Assembly: GCA_902780985.1 (NCBI GenBank)
Contig: CACZHN010000014.1
Location: 1-20,634, forward strand
From: an uncultured Lachnospiraceae bacterium
Lineage (GTDB): Bacteria > Bacillota_A > Clostridia > Lachnospirales > Lachnospiraceae
Direction: 5' to 3'
DNA: 20,634 nucleotides
A program made the position numbers and the translations under genes. Below, in pieces: positions 6,937 through 15,072 of this stretch. The notes beneath the pieces were generated by a model. That model was not told the DNA's origin. It was given only the letters and a program-made list of their open reading frames with translations, and did not search any database. How positions within the stretch are numbered: position 1 is the first letter of the stretch; the number at the start of each line of letters is the position of its first letter.

Positions 6937-9126
6937 ATGAAGTTAAAAAAATATGCAGTTAAAAAGAGGATAGCGGTAGGATGCATGGCGCTCATGATGG
7001 GACTGTCCGCACCTGCTTTTTATCCGGCTGTCACTACGGTATATGCCGATGACGCAAAGAAGGACGAGAATAATAAAGACAAAGATAAGAAGGATGATAA
7101 TAACCAGAACGGATTCATAAACGGTGATGACATCGTGGCTATGGCCAGATCATACATCGGAAAGGTTCCTTACGGAAACGGAAAGAGTCTGGAAACCAGC
7201 GTTGACTGTGCATGGTTTGCGGGACGTATTTACGAGAAGTTCGGAATAAACATTTACAGCACTTCTTACAGATACGGTTATACATCCTTATCTGCATATC
7301 TGTATTATCAGGGAAAAGATATCGGAACAGTAATCGGTTCGGATTACAGACTTGCTCAGGCAGGAGACCTTATAGTATCCACAGGCCATGTGGCTATTGC
7401 TACAGGTAAGGAGACAGCCATCTCCGCACTGAATCCGAGCAAGGGTGTTATGGAGCACAGCCTTACCACCAGCTATGCATACACATATTTCGGCGGTGCA
7501 TCTTATAACGGAGACTGGAAGATCATCAGACCTAACAAGGTAAAGGCTACAGGCGTATATAACGATCCTATGAAGGGCATGTACCAGGGAGAGGATTATT
7601 CGGCTGTATTTGATTTTGAATATTACTATGCTAAGTATCCTGAACTTGCAACCAAGTTCGGAAAGATCACAGAGAACTCTACATTGGAAGAGAAGAACAG
7701 GATCGCATCCGAATGCCTGAAGTACTTTGTAGAAGAAGGAATGGCAAAGGGCGAGCAGGCTTCCGAAAAGTTCAATGTTGAGATCTATAAGAAGAATTAT
7801 CCTGATCTTCAGAGAGCTTACGGCACAAAGACAGCAGGTTACTATCAGCATTACATGAAGTACGGTGTTAAGGAAAACAGAAATGCTTCAAAGGTTCTGA
7901 ATCCTGTTACTAAATATGAAGGTGTTGATTATTCCGCTGTATATGATTTCGAATTTTATCTGAATAAATACTCTGATATAAAGAGAGCTTTCGGATATGA
8001 CGATGCGGCTGTACTCAAGCATTTCGTATTATTCGGAATGAAGGAAGGACGTCAGGGTTCTTCAAACTTCAATGTTACTCTTTATAAGAGAAATTATCCT
8101 GATCTTGCCAACAAGTACGGCGGCAATTCAGCAGAGTATTACATGGATTACATCCGTACAGGTGCTTCCGAAAAGAAGAACGCAACTTCAATCCTGAAGC
8201 CTGTAACAGTATATAAGGGTGTTGATTACTCAGCTGTATACGATTACAACTTCTACTGCGCTAAGTATTCGGATATCAAGAGAGTTTACGATCTTAACGA
8301 TACCGGCGCTCTGGAGCATTTCGTAACTTACGGAATGAAGGAAGGCCGTCAGGGTTCTGAAGAGTTTGATCTCAATACTTACAAGACAAACTATCCGGGA
8401 CTTATCAAGAAGTACGGATCCGATAAGGCTAAGTACTATCTCGATTACATGAAGGTCGGCAAGAAGTACGGAAGAAATGCGGCATCAAAGAATGCACTTT
8501 CTGCATATAACGGAGTTGATTATTCCGCAGTTTATGACTTCAAGTATTATCAGGAGAAGAATCCTGATATAAAGAGAGCCTTCGGTGATAACGAAGAAGC
8601 GACTCTTTTACATTTCGTAAAATACGGAATGAAGGAAGGCCGTCAGGCAAATGCTGAATTCGATGTTAACTCATACTGGAATGCATATTCCGATCTCAGA
8701 AGAAATCTGGGAACCAACAAGGCTTCGTATTATCAGCATTACATGACATACGGTCAGTATGAGAACAGAGTGGCTAACGGTGTTACAACCGTTACAAACC
8801 CTACAACAAAGGGAACTATCACAGTTAAGGGCCAGAAGATGGTGATTGATTTTAGCCCTGTCTATGATTATAATTATTACATGGCTAAATACCCGACGCT
8901 TAAGGCTGCATTCGGAAACAACGACATTGCGGCACTTGATCATTTCATCACCTATGGAATGAAAGAGGGACGTCAGGCTAAGGAAACTTTCAATCTTCAG
9001 GCTTACAGAGCAAGATATGCGGATCTTAGAAGAAACTTCGGTTTAGCACCGGATAACAACTATCTGTATTATCTTCATTACATACAGCACGGCATGGGCG
9101 AACATAGAAATGCCAAAGAGAATTAA
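6937..9126 (+). CDS. Secreted NlpC/P60 endopeptidase with five surface repeat pairs
   Basis: A 729-residue exported peptidoglycan hydrolase. Residues 1 to about 38 are a signal peptide (KKYAVKKR, hydrophobic core, VYA/DD), followed by a charged D/K/N linker (39-58). Residues 64-200 form an NlpC/P60 (C40) papain-like domain: DIVAMARSYIGKVPYG, the cysteine motif SVDCAWFAGRIYEKFG (Cys91) and the histidine motif GDLIVSTGHVAIATG (His151). Such enzymes usually cut peptide stems containing DAP. Residues 219-729 hold five repeat pairs; the first A half has a 12-residue insertion rich in E/N/K. A GGGAG site (6920-6924) lies 12 bp before the ATG. The gene appears to be its own transcription unit, between the dapL gene and a 13-bp hairpin. 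Confidence 0.9.
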   Translation: MKLKKYAVKKRIAVGCMALMMGLSAPAFYPAVTTVYADDAKKDENNKDKDKKDDNNQNGFINGDDIVAMARSYIGKVPYGNGKSLETSVDCAWFAGRIYEKFGINIYSTSYRYGYTSLSAYLYYQGKDIGTVIGSDYRLAQAGDLIVSTGHVAIATGKETAISALNPSKGVMEHSLTTSYAYTYFGGASYNGDWKIIRPNKVKATGVYNDPMKGMYQGEDYSAVFDFEYYYAKYPELATKFGKITENSTLEEKNRIASECLKYFVEEGMAKGEQASEKFNVEIYKKNYPDLQRAYGTKTAGYYQHYMKYGVKENRNASKVLNPVTKYEGVDYSAVYDFEFYLNKYSDIKRAFGYDDAAVLKHFVLFGMKEGRQGSSNFNVTLYKRNYPDLANKYGGNSAEYYMDYIRTGASEKKNATSILKPVTVYKGVDYSAVYDYNFYCAKYSDIKRVYDLNDTGALEHFVTYGMKEGRQGSEEFDLNTYKTNYPGLIKKYGSDKAKYYLDYMKVGKKYGRNAASKNALSAYNGVDYSAVYDFKYYQEKNPDIKRAFGDNEEATLLHFVKYGMKEGRQANAEFDVNSYWNAYSDLRRNLGTNKASYYQHYMTYGQYENRVANGVTTVTNPTTKGTITVKGQKMVIDFSPVYDYNYYMAKYPTLKAAFGNNDIAALDHFITYGMKEGRQAKETFNLQAYRARYADLRRNFGLAPDNNYLYYLHYIQHGMGEHRNAKEN
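7591..9114 (+). repeat. Tyr-rich surface repeat array, ten elements (NlpC/P60 protein)
   Basis: A+B pairs start at codons 7591, 7924, 8221, 8515 and 8845, giving periods of 111, 99, 98 and 110 residues. It is the longest array and the most variable in spacing. The first A half contains the insertion ITENSTLEEKNRIA. The linker before the fifth pair is expanded (TKGTITVKGQKM), and VDYS becomes IDFS. Confidence 0.93.
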
Positions 9127-9137
9127 ATAGGTTTTTG

Positions 9138-9171
9138 TATTGCGAAGTGCAGAGTACCGCACTTCGCAATA
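9138..9171 (+). terminator. Probable terminator hairpin after the NlpC/P60 gene
   Basis: ATTGCGAAGTGC (9139-9150) pairs perfectly with GCACTTCGCAAT (9159-9170) around an 8-nt loop, and one flanking T:A pair extends the stem to 13 bp. The 3' flank is ATTATGACTT, not a clean U-run, so termination may be incomplete. Confidence 0.65.
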
Positions 9172-9205
9172 TTATGACTTAAACTATTAAGATATAATTA
9201 AGATA
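9170..9205 (+). promoter_or_regulatory. Possible promoter with direct repeat before the lipoprotein gene
   Basis: A consensus TATAAT lies at 9193-9198, but its -35 region (TATTAT, 9170-9175) is poor. TTAAGATA occurs twice, at 9187 and 9198, exactly 11 bp apart and flanking the -10. This could be an OmpR-type site or chance in an AT-rich stretch. Confidence 0.3.
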
Positions 9206-9218
9206 GAGGCGAATGATT

Positions 9219-9680
9219 ATGAAGAAACGGGCGGTTATAACAACTGCACTTTTGATAATGGCAATGGGTTTACAGGGATGTTCCAACGGAACTGAAATTA
9301 CCACAAGTACAACCGAAGCGGTTACGGAAGCAACCACAGAGGAAAAGACTACCGAGGCAAAGACTGAAGCCACAACAGAAAAGAAGACAGAGAAAAAGAC
9401 CGAGGCGAAGACTACGGAAGCAACCACGGAGGAAAAGACTACTGAGGAAGCTACAACAGAGTCTTCCAAGAAGAATACGAATAATTCTTCAAAATCATCC
9501 ACAAAGACATCGGGTACATCTACACCTGCACCCGAACCGGAACCTACACCTACACCGGAACCTGCACCGGAGCCTGAACCTGCTCCTGAACCTGCGCCGG
9601 CACCTGAACCTGCACCTGAGCCTGCACCGGACCCGGATCCGGACGGATCATGCATAGGTGATGACGGACTTATGAACTAA
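9219..9680 (+). CDS. Small lipoprotein with Thr/Glu/Lys-rich and Pro-Glu wall-spanning region
   Basis: A 153-residue lipoprotein of unknown function. MKKRAVITTALLIMAMG is followed by the lipobox LQGC (Cys21). Residues about 27-88 are a low-complexity T/E/A/K tract (TTEAKTE and TTEEKTTE motifs), then a Ser/Asn/Lys/Thr patch, then a Pro-Glu/Pro-Ala tract (about 103-140) like those that cross Gram-positive walls. The end is DGSCIGDDGLMN, with one more cysteine. No folded domain is visible. I chose ATG 9219, since AGAGG (9205-9209) is 9 bp from it; ATG 9213 would be only 3 bp away. The acyltransferase starts 18 bp later, so it is probably in the same operon. A long opposite-strand Gly/Ser frame here is an artefact of the repeated codons. 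Confidence 0.8.
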   Translation: MKKRAVITTALLIMAMGLQGCSNGTEITTSTTEAVTEATTEEKTTEAKTEATTEKKTEKKTEAKTTEATTEEKTTEEATTESSKKNTNNSSKSSTKTSGTSTPAPEPEPTPTPEPAPEPEPAPEPAPAPEPAPEPAPDPDPDGSCIGDDGLMN

Positions 9681-9698
9681 TTTTCGGAAGGTGAGAAA

Positions 9699-10790
9699 TT
9701 GACGGGGAGAAAAACATACATTTCATATATCAGGGCTGTAGCCTGTATAGGAATAGTATTTCTGCATACATTTACCATGTGTACCGTGGCATTCCCGGAC
9801 ATGATAAAAGAGGACAGCGGAACAGTGTTTTTTCTTGTACCCTATCTTATGATGTGGGCAGTCCCCTGTTTTGTAATGGTGACCGGAGCGCTGCTTCTCG
9901 AGAGAAGCAAGGATATTACTTACGGGAAAGTATTTAAAAAGTATATTCCCAGAGTGCTCAGGGCGCTTATACTTTGCGTGATGTTTTTCAGATTCCTGGA
10001 TATATGGATGAACAAAGAATCTTTCAGTACGGCAGTATTCGGGGATATCCTGAAAAAACTGTATACCGGAAAGAGCTGGGCGCATCTCTGGTATCTGTAT
10101 CTGATAATAGGCCTGTATCTTCTGATGCCGGCTTTTAAAAAGATCACTGATAATCTTGAAACCAAAGAGTTGATGATACTCTGTGTCATATATATGATTT
10201 TTGTTTCTGTGGTACCGCTTTTAAATGACGCAACTGAGGTTACCACAGGCTTTTATATTACTACGAATTCTATTTTTCCGGCATATCTCATGATAGGACA
10301 TATGATCGATTCGGAACGTGTTACTGTCAGGAGATCGGTATCCGTTATTCTTACGGTGATCGGGTTTATAGGAATAGCGGCATTGGAGTATTATAAAGCT
10401 TTTACAGAAAGCGAATTTGTAAAGAATACCTTGGATAAGTATCTGGGAAGCTATGCATTTATTCCGGTGATAATCTTATCTGTAGGCGTTTTTTCGCTGT
10501 TTAAAAACAGCGCATCGAGTGAAGGCAAGGAGAAATCCGGAAACAATATAATAGGAAGATGGCTTCTGTCCGTTGATAAGTGTTCTTTCGGAGTATATCT
10601 TATACATCTTGTATTTTTAAGATATGTCTTCAAATGTACGGAGTTTAAGCCTTATGAACGAAACGGTGTTTTAATGACAACCGGACTTGCAGTGGCTGTT
10701 TTCGTATGTTCTTATTTATGCGTGTGGATTTTTAACTTTATATATAAAAGTATAAAGGGAGATAAAAAGAAAAATGAGATTAAGGAATAA
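9699..10790 (+). CDS. Membrane acyltransferase (Acyl_transf_3 / OafA-like)
   Basis: A 363-residue polytopic membrane protein with roughly ten hydrophobic segments. The N-terminus RKTYISYIRAVACIGIVFLH carries the family Arg (12) and His (23). Family members move acetyl or other acyl groups across the membrane onto surface glycans, teichoic polymers, or peptidoglycan. The start is a TTG at 9699, preceded by GGAAGG (9686-9691); no ATG lies nearby in frame. Its 3' end overlaps the next gene by 17 bp, so the lipoprotein, acyltransferase and transglutaminase-like genes are probably coupled. The target polymer is unknown. In this locus it could decorate a wall glycan recognised by the repeat proteins, but that is inference. 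Confidence 0.88.
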   Translation: MTGRKTYISYIRAVACIGIVFLHTFTMCTVAFPDMIKEDSGTVFFLVPYLMMWAVPCFVMVTGALLLERSKDITYGKVFKKYIPRVLRALILCVMFFRFLDIWMNKESFSTAVFGDILKKLYTGKSWAHLWYLYLIIGLYLLMPAFKKITDNLETKELMILCVIYMIFVSVVPLLNDATEVTTGFYITTNSIFPAYLMIGHMIDSERVTVRRSVSVILTVIGFIGIAALEYYKAFTESEFVKNTLDKYLGSYAFIPVIILSVGVFSLFKNSASSEGKEKSGNNIIGRWLLSVDKCSFGVYLIHLVFLRYVFKCTEFKPYERNGVLMTTGLAVAVFVCSYLCVWIFNFIYKSIKGDKKKNEIKE

Positions 10791-12495
10791 GGTGGTTTCA
10801 CTGAGTATGGCGCTGGCCGTCTCAGGTATGCTGGCCATGAGCGGCAGCAAAGTTTATGCATCGGATACGGATACTTATACCGAAACGATCGCAACCGGCA
10901 CGGATGCCGTGAAGGAAGTCGAAGAAATCGAAGAGGTTGAAGCGGCAGGAGAAGAGGAAGCAGCGGAAGCAGCTGCGGAGAGCACGGAAGATTTCATCAT
11001 AGAAGATGATGTTATCATCGGGGAAACGGAATATAATGAAATTCCCGATAGTGCCGAAGTGACTGAAGATTCCGAGGACGCACAGCTGCTTGAAGAAGAG
11101 GATGCTCCGGCACCGAATTCCTACACTGTATACAACGGTGTGGATTACAGTCTGGTATATGATTATCAGTATTATCTGAGCAAGTATAAGGATGTAAGGA
11201 AAGCATTTAACGGGGACCCGGAAGAAACTCTGAAGCATTTCGTATTATACGGAATGAAGGAGGGAAGACAGGGTAATTCCACATTTGTGCTTGCTTCATA
11301 CAAGAATGCGTATTCGGATCTCAGAAGAGAGTTCGGAAGCAATAATGCATATTACTATAAGCACTATATAACCTACGGTGCGAAGGAACACAGAACCACA
11401 AGCGGTGTTACTCAGCTCGTAAATCCTATAAATGCCATTTACGGAAAGAACTATTCCGGCGTATATGATTTCGGATATTATACAGAGCACTATTCCGATA
11501 TGAAGAGACTCTTCGGCAACAATGATATTGCCGCACTGGAACACTTCATCAACAACGGAATGAAGGAGAAGAGACAGGCAAAGGAATCCTTCGATGTGGA
11601 TTCGTACTACCTCTCTTATCAGGATCTCAGAGTTGCATATAATAAGGACTGGAAGCAGTACTACATGCACTATGTGAACTACGGTGCATCGGAGCACAGA
11701 AAAACTTCCGGTGAGACAACTCTTCAGAATCCGGTAAAGACATATAAGAAAGTAGATTACAGCTCGGTATACGATTACTATTATTATTTCGATAAGAACA
11801 GTGATCTCAGAAGAATCTACGGTCAGGATGATATAGCTCTTATGAGCCACTTCGTTCATTACGGAATGAATGAAGGTCGTCCGGGAAAGGCAAGCTACAC
11901 AGCTGCCAATTACAATACTCTGAAGAAAAAGTCCAACGAGATAATCGCTCAGGAAAAGGCTGAAGAGGAAGCAAGACGTAAGGCTGAAGAGGCAAAGAGA
12001 AAAGCCGAAGAAGAAGCAAGACGTAAGGCTGAGGAAGAAAAGAAAGCAGCCGAAGAACTGGCAAAGAGAAGAGCTGCGGATCCGAAGGCAGCCGCAGTGC
12101 TGGACAGAGTAGGCTGGACGCTTACGGCAGCATATAATTATGCTATGACCATTGAGTATGAAAAAGACAGTAAGCTGAAATATGATGAGTCATGGGGAAG
12201 CTACGCACTTGCACAGCAGGGCTTTACCAACGGCGAAGGAAACTGTTATGTCAGATCTGCGGTATTCTACGAAATGGCAAAGATGATGCAGTATGAGGTA
12301 TATCAGATTTCCGGATATATCCCGCTTATAAACGGTGGAGAAACACCTCACTCATGGTGTGAGGTCGTATTGAACGGAAGTGTATATGTATGTGATCCGG
12401 ACCTTTCGGCATCAAGAGGAAAAGATGCTTATATGAAGCCATACGGCACGAAGGGTATTTGGAAATATCAGCATTACCACAGAATGAGTTATTAG
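10774..12495 (+). CDS. Secreted transglutaminase-like protein with N-terminal surface repeats
   Basis: A 573-residue exported protein in the reverse domain order. The signal peptide covers residues 1 to about 29 (MRLRNKVV, core, VYA/SD). Residues 30-118 are a very acidic linker (VEEIEEVE, EEEAAEAAAE). Two repeat pairs and one A half follow (about 120-368), then a charged coiled coil (about 385-435; EEARRKAEE occurs twice). The C-terminal domain (about 440-573) is transglutaminase-like, with GNCYVRS (Cys491), TPHSWCEV (His526) and VCDPDL (Asp541) forming the triad. In bacteria this fold is often a protease or cross-linking enzyme, so activity is uncertain. AAGGGAG (10755-10761) lies 12 bp before the ATG, inside the acyltransferase gene. 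No neighbouring immunity-like gene suggests a toxin role. Confidence 0.85.
   Translation: MRLRNKVVSLSMALAVSGMLAMSGSKVYASDTDTYTETIATGTDAVKEVEEIEEVEAAGEEEAAEAAAESTEDFIIEDDVIIGETEYNEIPDSAEVTEDSEDAQLLEEEDAPAPNSYTVYNGVDYSLVYDYQYYLSKYKDVRKAFNGDPEETLKHFVLYGMKEGRQGNSTFVLASYKNAYSDLRREFGSNNAYYYKHYITYGAKEHRTTSGVTQLVNPINAIYGKNYSGVYDFGYYTEHYSDMKRLFGNNDIAALEHFINNGMKEKRQAKESFDVDSYYLSYQDLRVAYNKDWKQYYMHYVNYGASEHRKTSGETTLQNPVKTYKKVDYSSVYDYYYYFDKNSDLRRIYGQDDIALMSHFVHYGMNEGRPGKASYTAANYNTLKKKSNEIIAQEKAEEEARRKAEEAKRKAEEEARRKAEEEKKAAEELAKRRAADPKAAAVLDRVGWTLTAAYNYAMTIEYEKDSKLKYDESWGSYALAQQGFTNGEGNCYVRSAVFYEMAKMMQYEVYQISGYIPLINGGETPHSWCEVVLNGSVYVCDPDLSASRGKDAYMKPYGTKGIWKYQHYHRMSY
11140..11920 (+). repeat. Tyr-rich surface repeat array, five elements plus truncated B half (transglutaminase-like protein)
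   Basis: Units start at codons 11140, 11446 and 11752, exactly 306 bp apart twice. The third B half begins (ASYTAANYNTLKKK) but gives way after about 15 residues to a coiled coil. Confidence 0.93.
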
Positions 12496-12551
12496 TTCAC
12501 TAATAATTTAATATACATCAAAGACAAGACGAGGGGGTGTCTAAAATTTTA

Positions 12552-14924
12552 ATGAAGTTTAAAAAGTTAGTTGCATTAGTGCTTACGGCATTTATGCTGA
12601 TCCAGGTTTTCCCGCCTGCAACGGTAAATGCATGCGAAGGCACGGATGACGGTGAAGATTACGGTGATGAATACGGACTCTTCAGCGAATTCGATGAAGA
12701 GGATATGAATTATACTCCGTATCCTGATGCTGCCAGTGTTCAGAACCCGAATTCGGGTATGACATGGGATGAGTATTTCGGCGGTGTTGCCAATACAGGT
12801 TTCCCTATGTCAAGAATGCCTCTGGTCAGCCTTGAAAACGGATATTACGATTATGTGGCACACGGCGGATATACAGCAGCCACACCGTCGTATCAGAGAT
12901 ACATCGGAACTCCTTTTGCATGGAGCCTTGACAATGTTCATCCGGGTCCGGGAGGAAAGCTGAACTGTACAGCATTCTTTACATGGCTCGTGCTTAACAT
13001 GGGTGTATCCCAGTCCGATTATCTGTCAAAGACAAGCTACGGAGGCGGCGGTCTTTACAGTCTGAGAAGAGTAACAGATACATTCAGAGCTCTTGCAAAC
13101 AACGGACGTATCATCATGTACAACTTCCCATCTTTCGAAGCTGCTCAGGCAAGCGGAAGACTTAAGAAGGGTGATATCATGATCATGGAGCCGGCAGACG
13201 GCAACAGTCACGATCATCACTTCACAGTATACTGGGGTGATACACCAAGCCAGAACATCGTTCAGCACAGTATCGACAGTTCCGACTGTATACTGTATCA
13301 CGGTCCTGCAAAGACAGGTAATATCATCTCAAATCTCCCTGTAGGTTCATGGGGCAGACGTGTATGGGTATTCCCTAACTCAGTATTCGAGTTCTACATC
13401 GGACTTCAGAAGGAAGCCGGAACTCCTGATATTGCAGACGGCAGTGAGTACACTATCATGAACGAGAGACAGGACGAAGTTCTCTGTGTTGCTGTTGTAG
13501 ATAAGAACGGTAACATCAAGTCCATAAAGAATAAGATCAACGATGACGATTTCAAACTTGACCTTATAACATACAACGGTAAGAGATACATAAGAGTTAT
13601 GGAGCATGAGGCCGGCTCAAGAATCTACGGTGATACAACGGCTATGAAGGTTTCCGTAAAGCAGACATCTTCACCATCCGGTACAGTATCCGGAGACAGT
13701 ACAGGTACTATAATCGTAGGTCACGGTCTTAACAAGTTAACTACAATTTCCATCAAGGAAAGCATCGATTACTCTGCAGTATTCGATTTCAACTACTATG
13801 TAAATAAGTACCCTGATGTAAAGAAGGCTGTAGGAAACAACAAGTCTGCGGCTCTTAACCACTTCATCCAGTTCGGTATGAAGGAAGGAAGACAGGGATG
13901 TGCATCATTTGATGTAAACTCATATAAGAACAGATATCAGGATCTCAGAATCCAGTTCAGAAACGATCTTCCTAAGTATTACATGCATTACATCAATACA
14001 GGTAAGAAAAAGGGACTTATAGCAACAGGAAATGTACAGATGGTTCCTGTTACAAAGCTTAACGGCGTTGATTACAGTGCTGTATACAATTACGATTACT
14101 ATAAGACAAAGTATTCCGATATCAACAGAATCTACGGAAAGGACGATGTCGGAGCCCTTGAGCACTTCATCAACAGCGGTATGAAGGAAGGCCGTCAGGC
14201 CATCGCTACATTTGACGTTAAGTCATACAGAAATAAGTACAGCGACTTAAGAGTTGCTTACAGAAACGATCTGAAGAGATACTACCTGCACTATGCACAG
14301 TTCGGAAAGGCCGAAGGACGTATCGGTACGGGAACAACAAGTCTTCAGAATCCGGTCACAAAGCTTAACGGCGTTGATTACAGCAAGGTATATGACTTTA
14401 ACTACTACATCACAAGATATTCCGATATCAAGAGATTATACGGAAATGATGATGTGGCAGCATTAGAGCATTTTGTAAAGAACGGTATGAAGGAAGGCCG
14501 TCAGGGAAAGGCAACTTTCAATGTTGAGGCTTACAAGAGCAATTATGCCGATCTTCAGAGAAACTTTAAGAACGACAACACCAAGTACTATCTCCACTTC
14601 ATGAACTACGGTTCAAAGGAGAACAGAAACGGTGCATATACAACAGTCTTCAAGGGAATCGATTATAAGGATGTATTTGATGCAAAGTATTATGCGGACA
14701 ATAATCCTGATCTTAAGAAGGTTTACGGATATGACCAGATGAAGCTCTTCAATCACTTTACAAGCTGTGGTATGAAGGAAGGCCGTCAGGCATGTGCGAA
14801 CTTCAATGTAAGAATCTACAGAAACCGTTATAAGGACCTTCAGAGACACTTCGGAGGAGAGTGGTTCCTGTACTATAAGCATTATGTTACAAGCGGTAAG
14901 AGTGAAGGCAGAAGCGGCAAATAA
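12552..14924 (+). CDS. Secreted papain-fold (NlpC/P60-like) protein with four surface repeat pairs
   Basis: A 790-residue exported protein. The signal peptide is MKFKKLVALVLTAFMLIQVF to VNA/CEG (cut near 27), followed by an acidic linker. Residues about 115-235 look like an NlpC/P60 or related cysteine-peptidase fold: IGTPFAWSLDN, KLNCTAFFTWLVLNMG (Cys139) and LKKGDIMIM...DHHFTVYWGD (His222 or His223). The match is weaker than in the 6937 gene. Residues about 290-390 form a beta-rich domain I do not recognise. Residues 405-790 are four repeat pairs. I use ATG 12552. The in-frame GTG at 12537 sits inside the GAGGGGG ribosome site (12531-12537), which would then be too close, though it is rather far (14 bp) from the ATG. 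The gene lies 56 bp after the transglutaminase-like gene and is probably in the same run. Confidence 0.8.
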   Translation: MKFKKLVALVLTAFMLIQVFPPATVNACEGTDDGEDYGDEYGLFSEFDEEDMNYTPYPDAASVQNPNSGMTWDEYFGGVANTGFPMSRMPLVSLENGYYDYVAHGGYTAATPSYQRYIGTPFAWSLDNVHPGPGGKLNCTAFFTWLVLNMGVSQSDYLSKTSYGGGGLYSLRRVTDTFRALANNGRIIMYNFPSFEAAQASGRLKKGDIMIMEPADGNSHDHHFTVYWGDTPSQNIVQHSIDSSDCILYHGPAKTGNIISNLPVGSWGRRVWVFPNSVFEFYIGLQKEAGTPDIADGSEYTIMNERQDEVLCVAVVDKNGNIKSIKNKINDDDFKLDLITYNGKRYIRVMEHEAGSRIYGDTTAMKVSVKQTSSPSGTVSGDSTGTIIVGHGLNKLTTISIKESIDYSAVFDFNYYVNKYPDVKKAVGNNKSAALNHFIQFGMKEGRQGCASFDVNSYKNRYQDLRIQFRNDLPKYYMHYINTGKKKGLIATGNVQMVPVTKLNGVDYSAVYNYDYYKTKYSDINRIYGKDDVGALEHFINSGMKEGRQAIATFDVKSYRNKYSDLRVAYRNDLKRYYLHYAQFGKAEGRIGTGTTSLQNPVTKLNGVDYSKVYDFNYYITRYSDIKRLYGNDDVAALEHFVKNGMKEGRQGKATFNVEAYKSNYADLQRNFKNDNTKYYLHFMNYGSKENRNGAYTTVFKGIDYKDVFDAKYYADNNPDLKKVYGYDQMKLFNHFTSCGMKEGRQACANFNVRIYRNRYKDLQRHFGGEWFLYYKHYVTSGKSEGRSGK
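13764..14918 (+). repeat. Tyr-rich surface repeat array, eight elements (NlpC/P60-like protein)
   Basis: Pairs start at codons 13764, 14067, 14373 and 14658 (periods 101, 102 and 95 residues). The last linker is shortened (AYTTVFKG), and VDYS becomes IDYK. Confidence 0.93.
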
Positions 14925-14925
14925 T

Positions 14926-14953
14926 TGTAAAGAAACTTTAACATAAATGTAAC
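14926..14953 (+). promoter_or_regulatory. Three 11-bp-phased half-sites upstream of the CE4 gene
   Basis: TGTAAA (14926), TTTAAC (14937) and TGTAAC (14948) are each 11 bp apart with 5-bp spacers. The outer two fit the WalR half-site TGTWAH; the middle one lacks the G. They begin 2 bp after the preceding stop codon and end 10 bp before a predicted -35. Confidence 0.4.
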
Positions 14954-14963
14954 AATAAATTGC

Positions 14964-14991
14964 TTGAATTCTCTACTGATTGAAGTACAAT
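14964..14991 (+). promoter_or_regulatory. Putative promoter for the CE4 gene
   Basis: TTGAAT (14964-14969), 16 bp, TACAAT (14986-14991). It lies upstream of the 15012 hairpin, so that hairpin would fall in the leader. An alternative TATAAT at 15048-15053 has a weak -35 (ATAACA, 15025) and would leave almost no leader before the ribosome site. Confidence 0.35.
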
Positions 14992-15011
14992 TAAATATGT
15001 AGAAACATCGG

Positions 15012-15047
15012 ATGCCCTGTTTTTATAACAGGGCATTTGTTATATTC
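15012..15047 (+). terminator. Rho-independent terminator (or leader attenuator) before the CE4 gene
   Basis: ATGCCCTGTT (15012-15021) pairs perfectly with AACAGGGCAT (15027-15036) around a 5-nt loop, followed by the T-rich TTGTTATATTC. It most simply ends the 9219-14924 run. Confidence 0.8.
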
Positions 15048-15072
15048 TATAATAACATCAGTGGAGGGGAAC

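Noticed and set aside
9179..9655. Opposite-strand open frame rich in Gly/Ser/Ala
   Set aside because: It is the complement of the low-complexity lipoprotein; no ribosome site, and the + strand has a lipobox, a signal sequence and a suitable start.
10774..12495. Polymorphic toxin with C-terminal transglutaminase effector
   Set aside because: It has an ordinary signal peptide, no secretion-system-specific domain, and no small immunity-like gene follows.
12489..12506. TTATTAG/CTAATAA hairpin over the stop codon of the transglutaminase-like gene
   Set aside because: A 7-bp, almost wholly A/T stem without a U-run; too weak to call a terminator.
12537..12551. GTG start for the second papain-fold protein
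   Set aside because: It coincides with the G-rich ribosome site itself; starting at ATG 12552 gives a typical signal peptide beginning MKFKKL.
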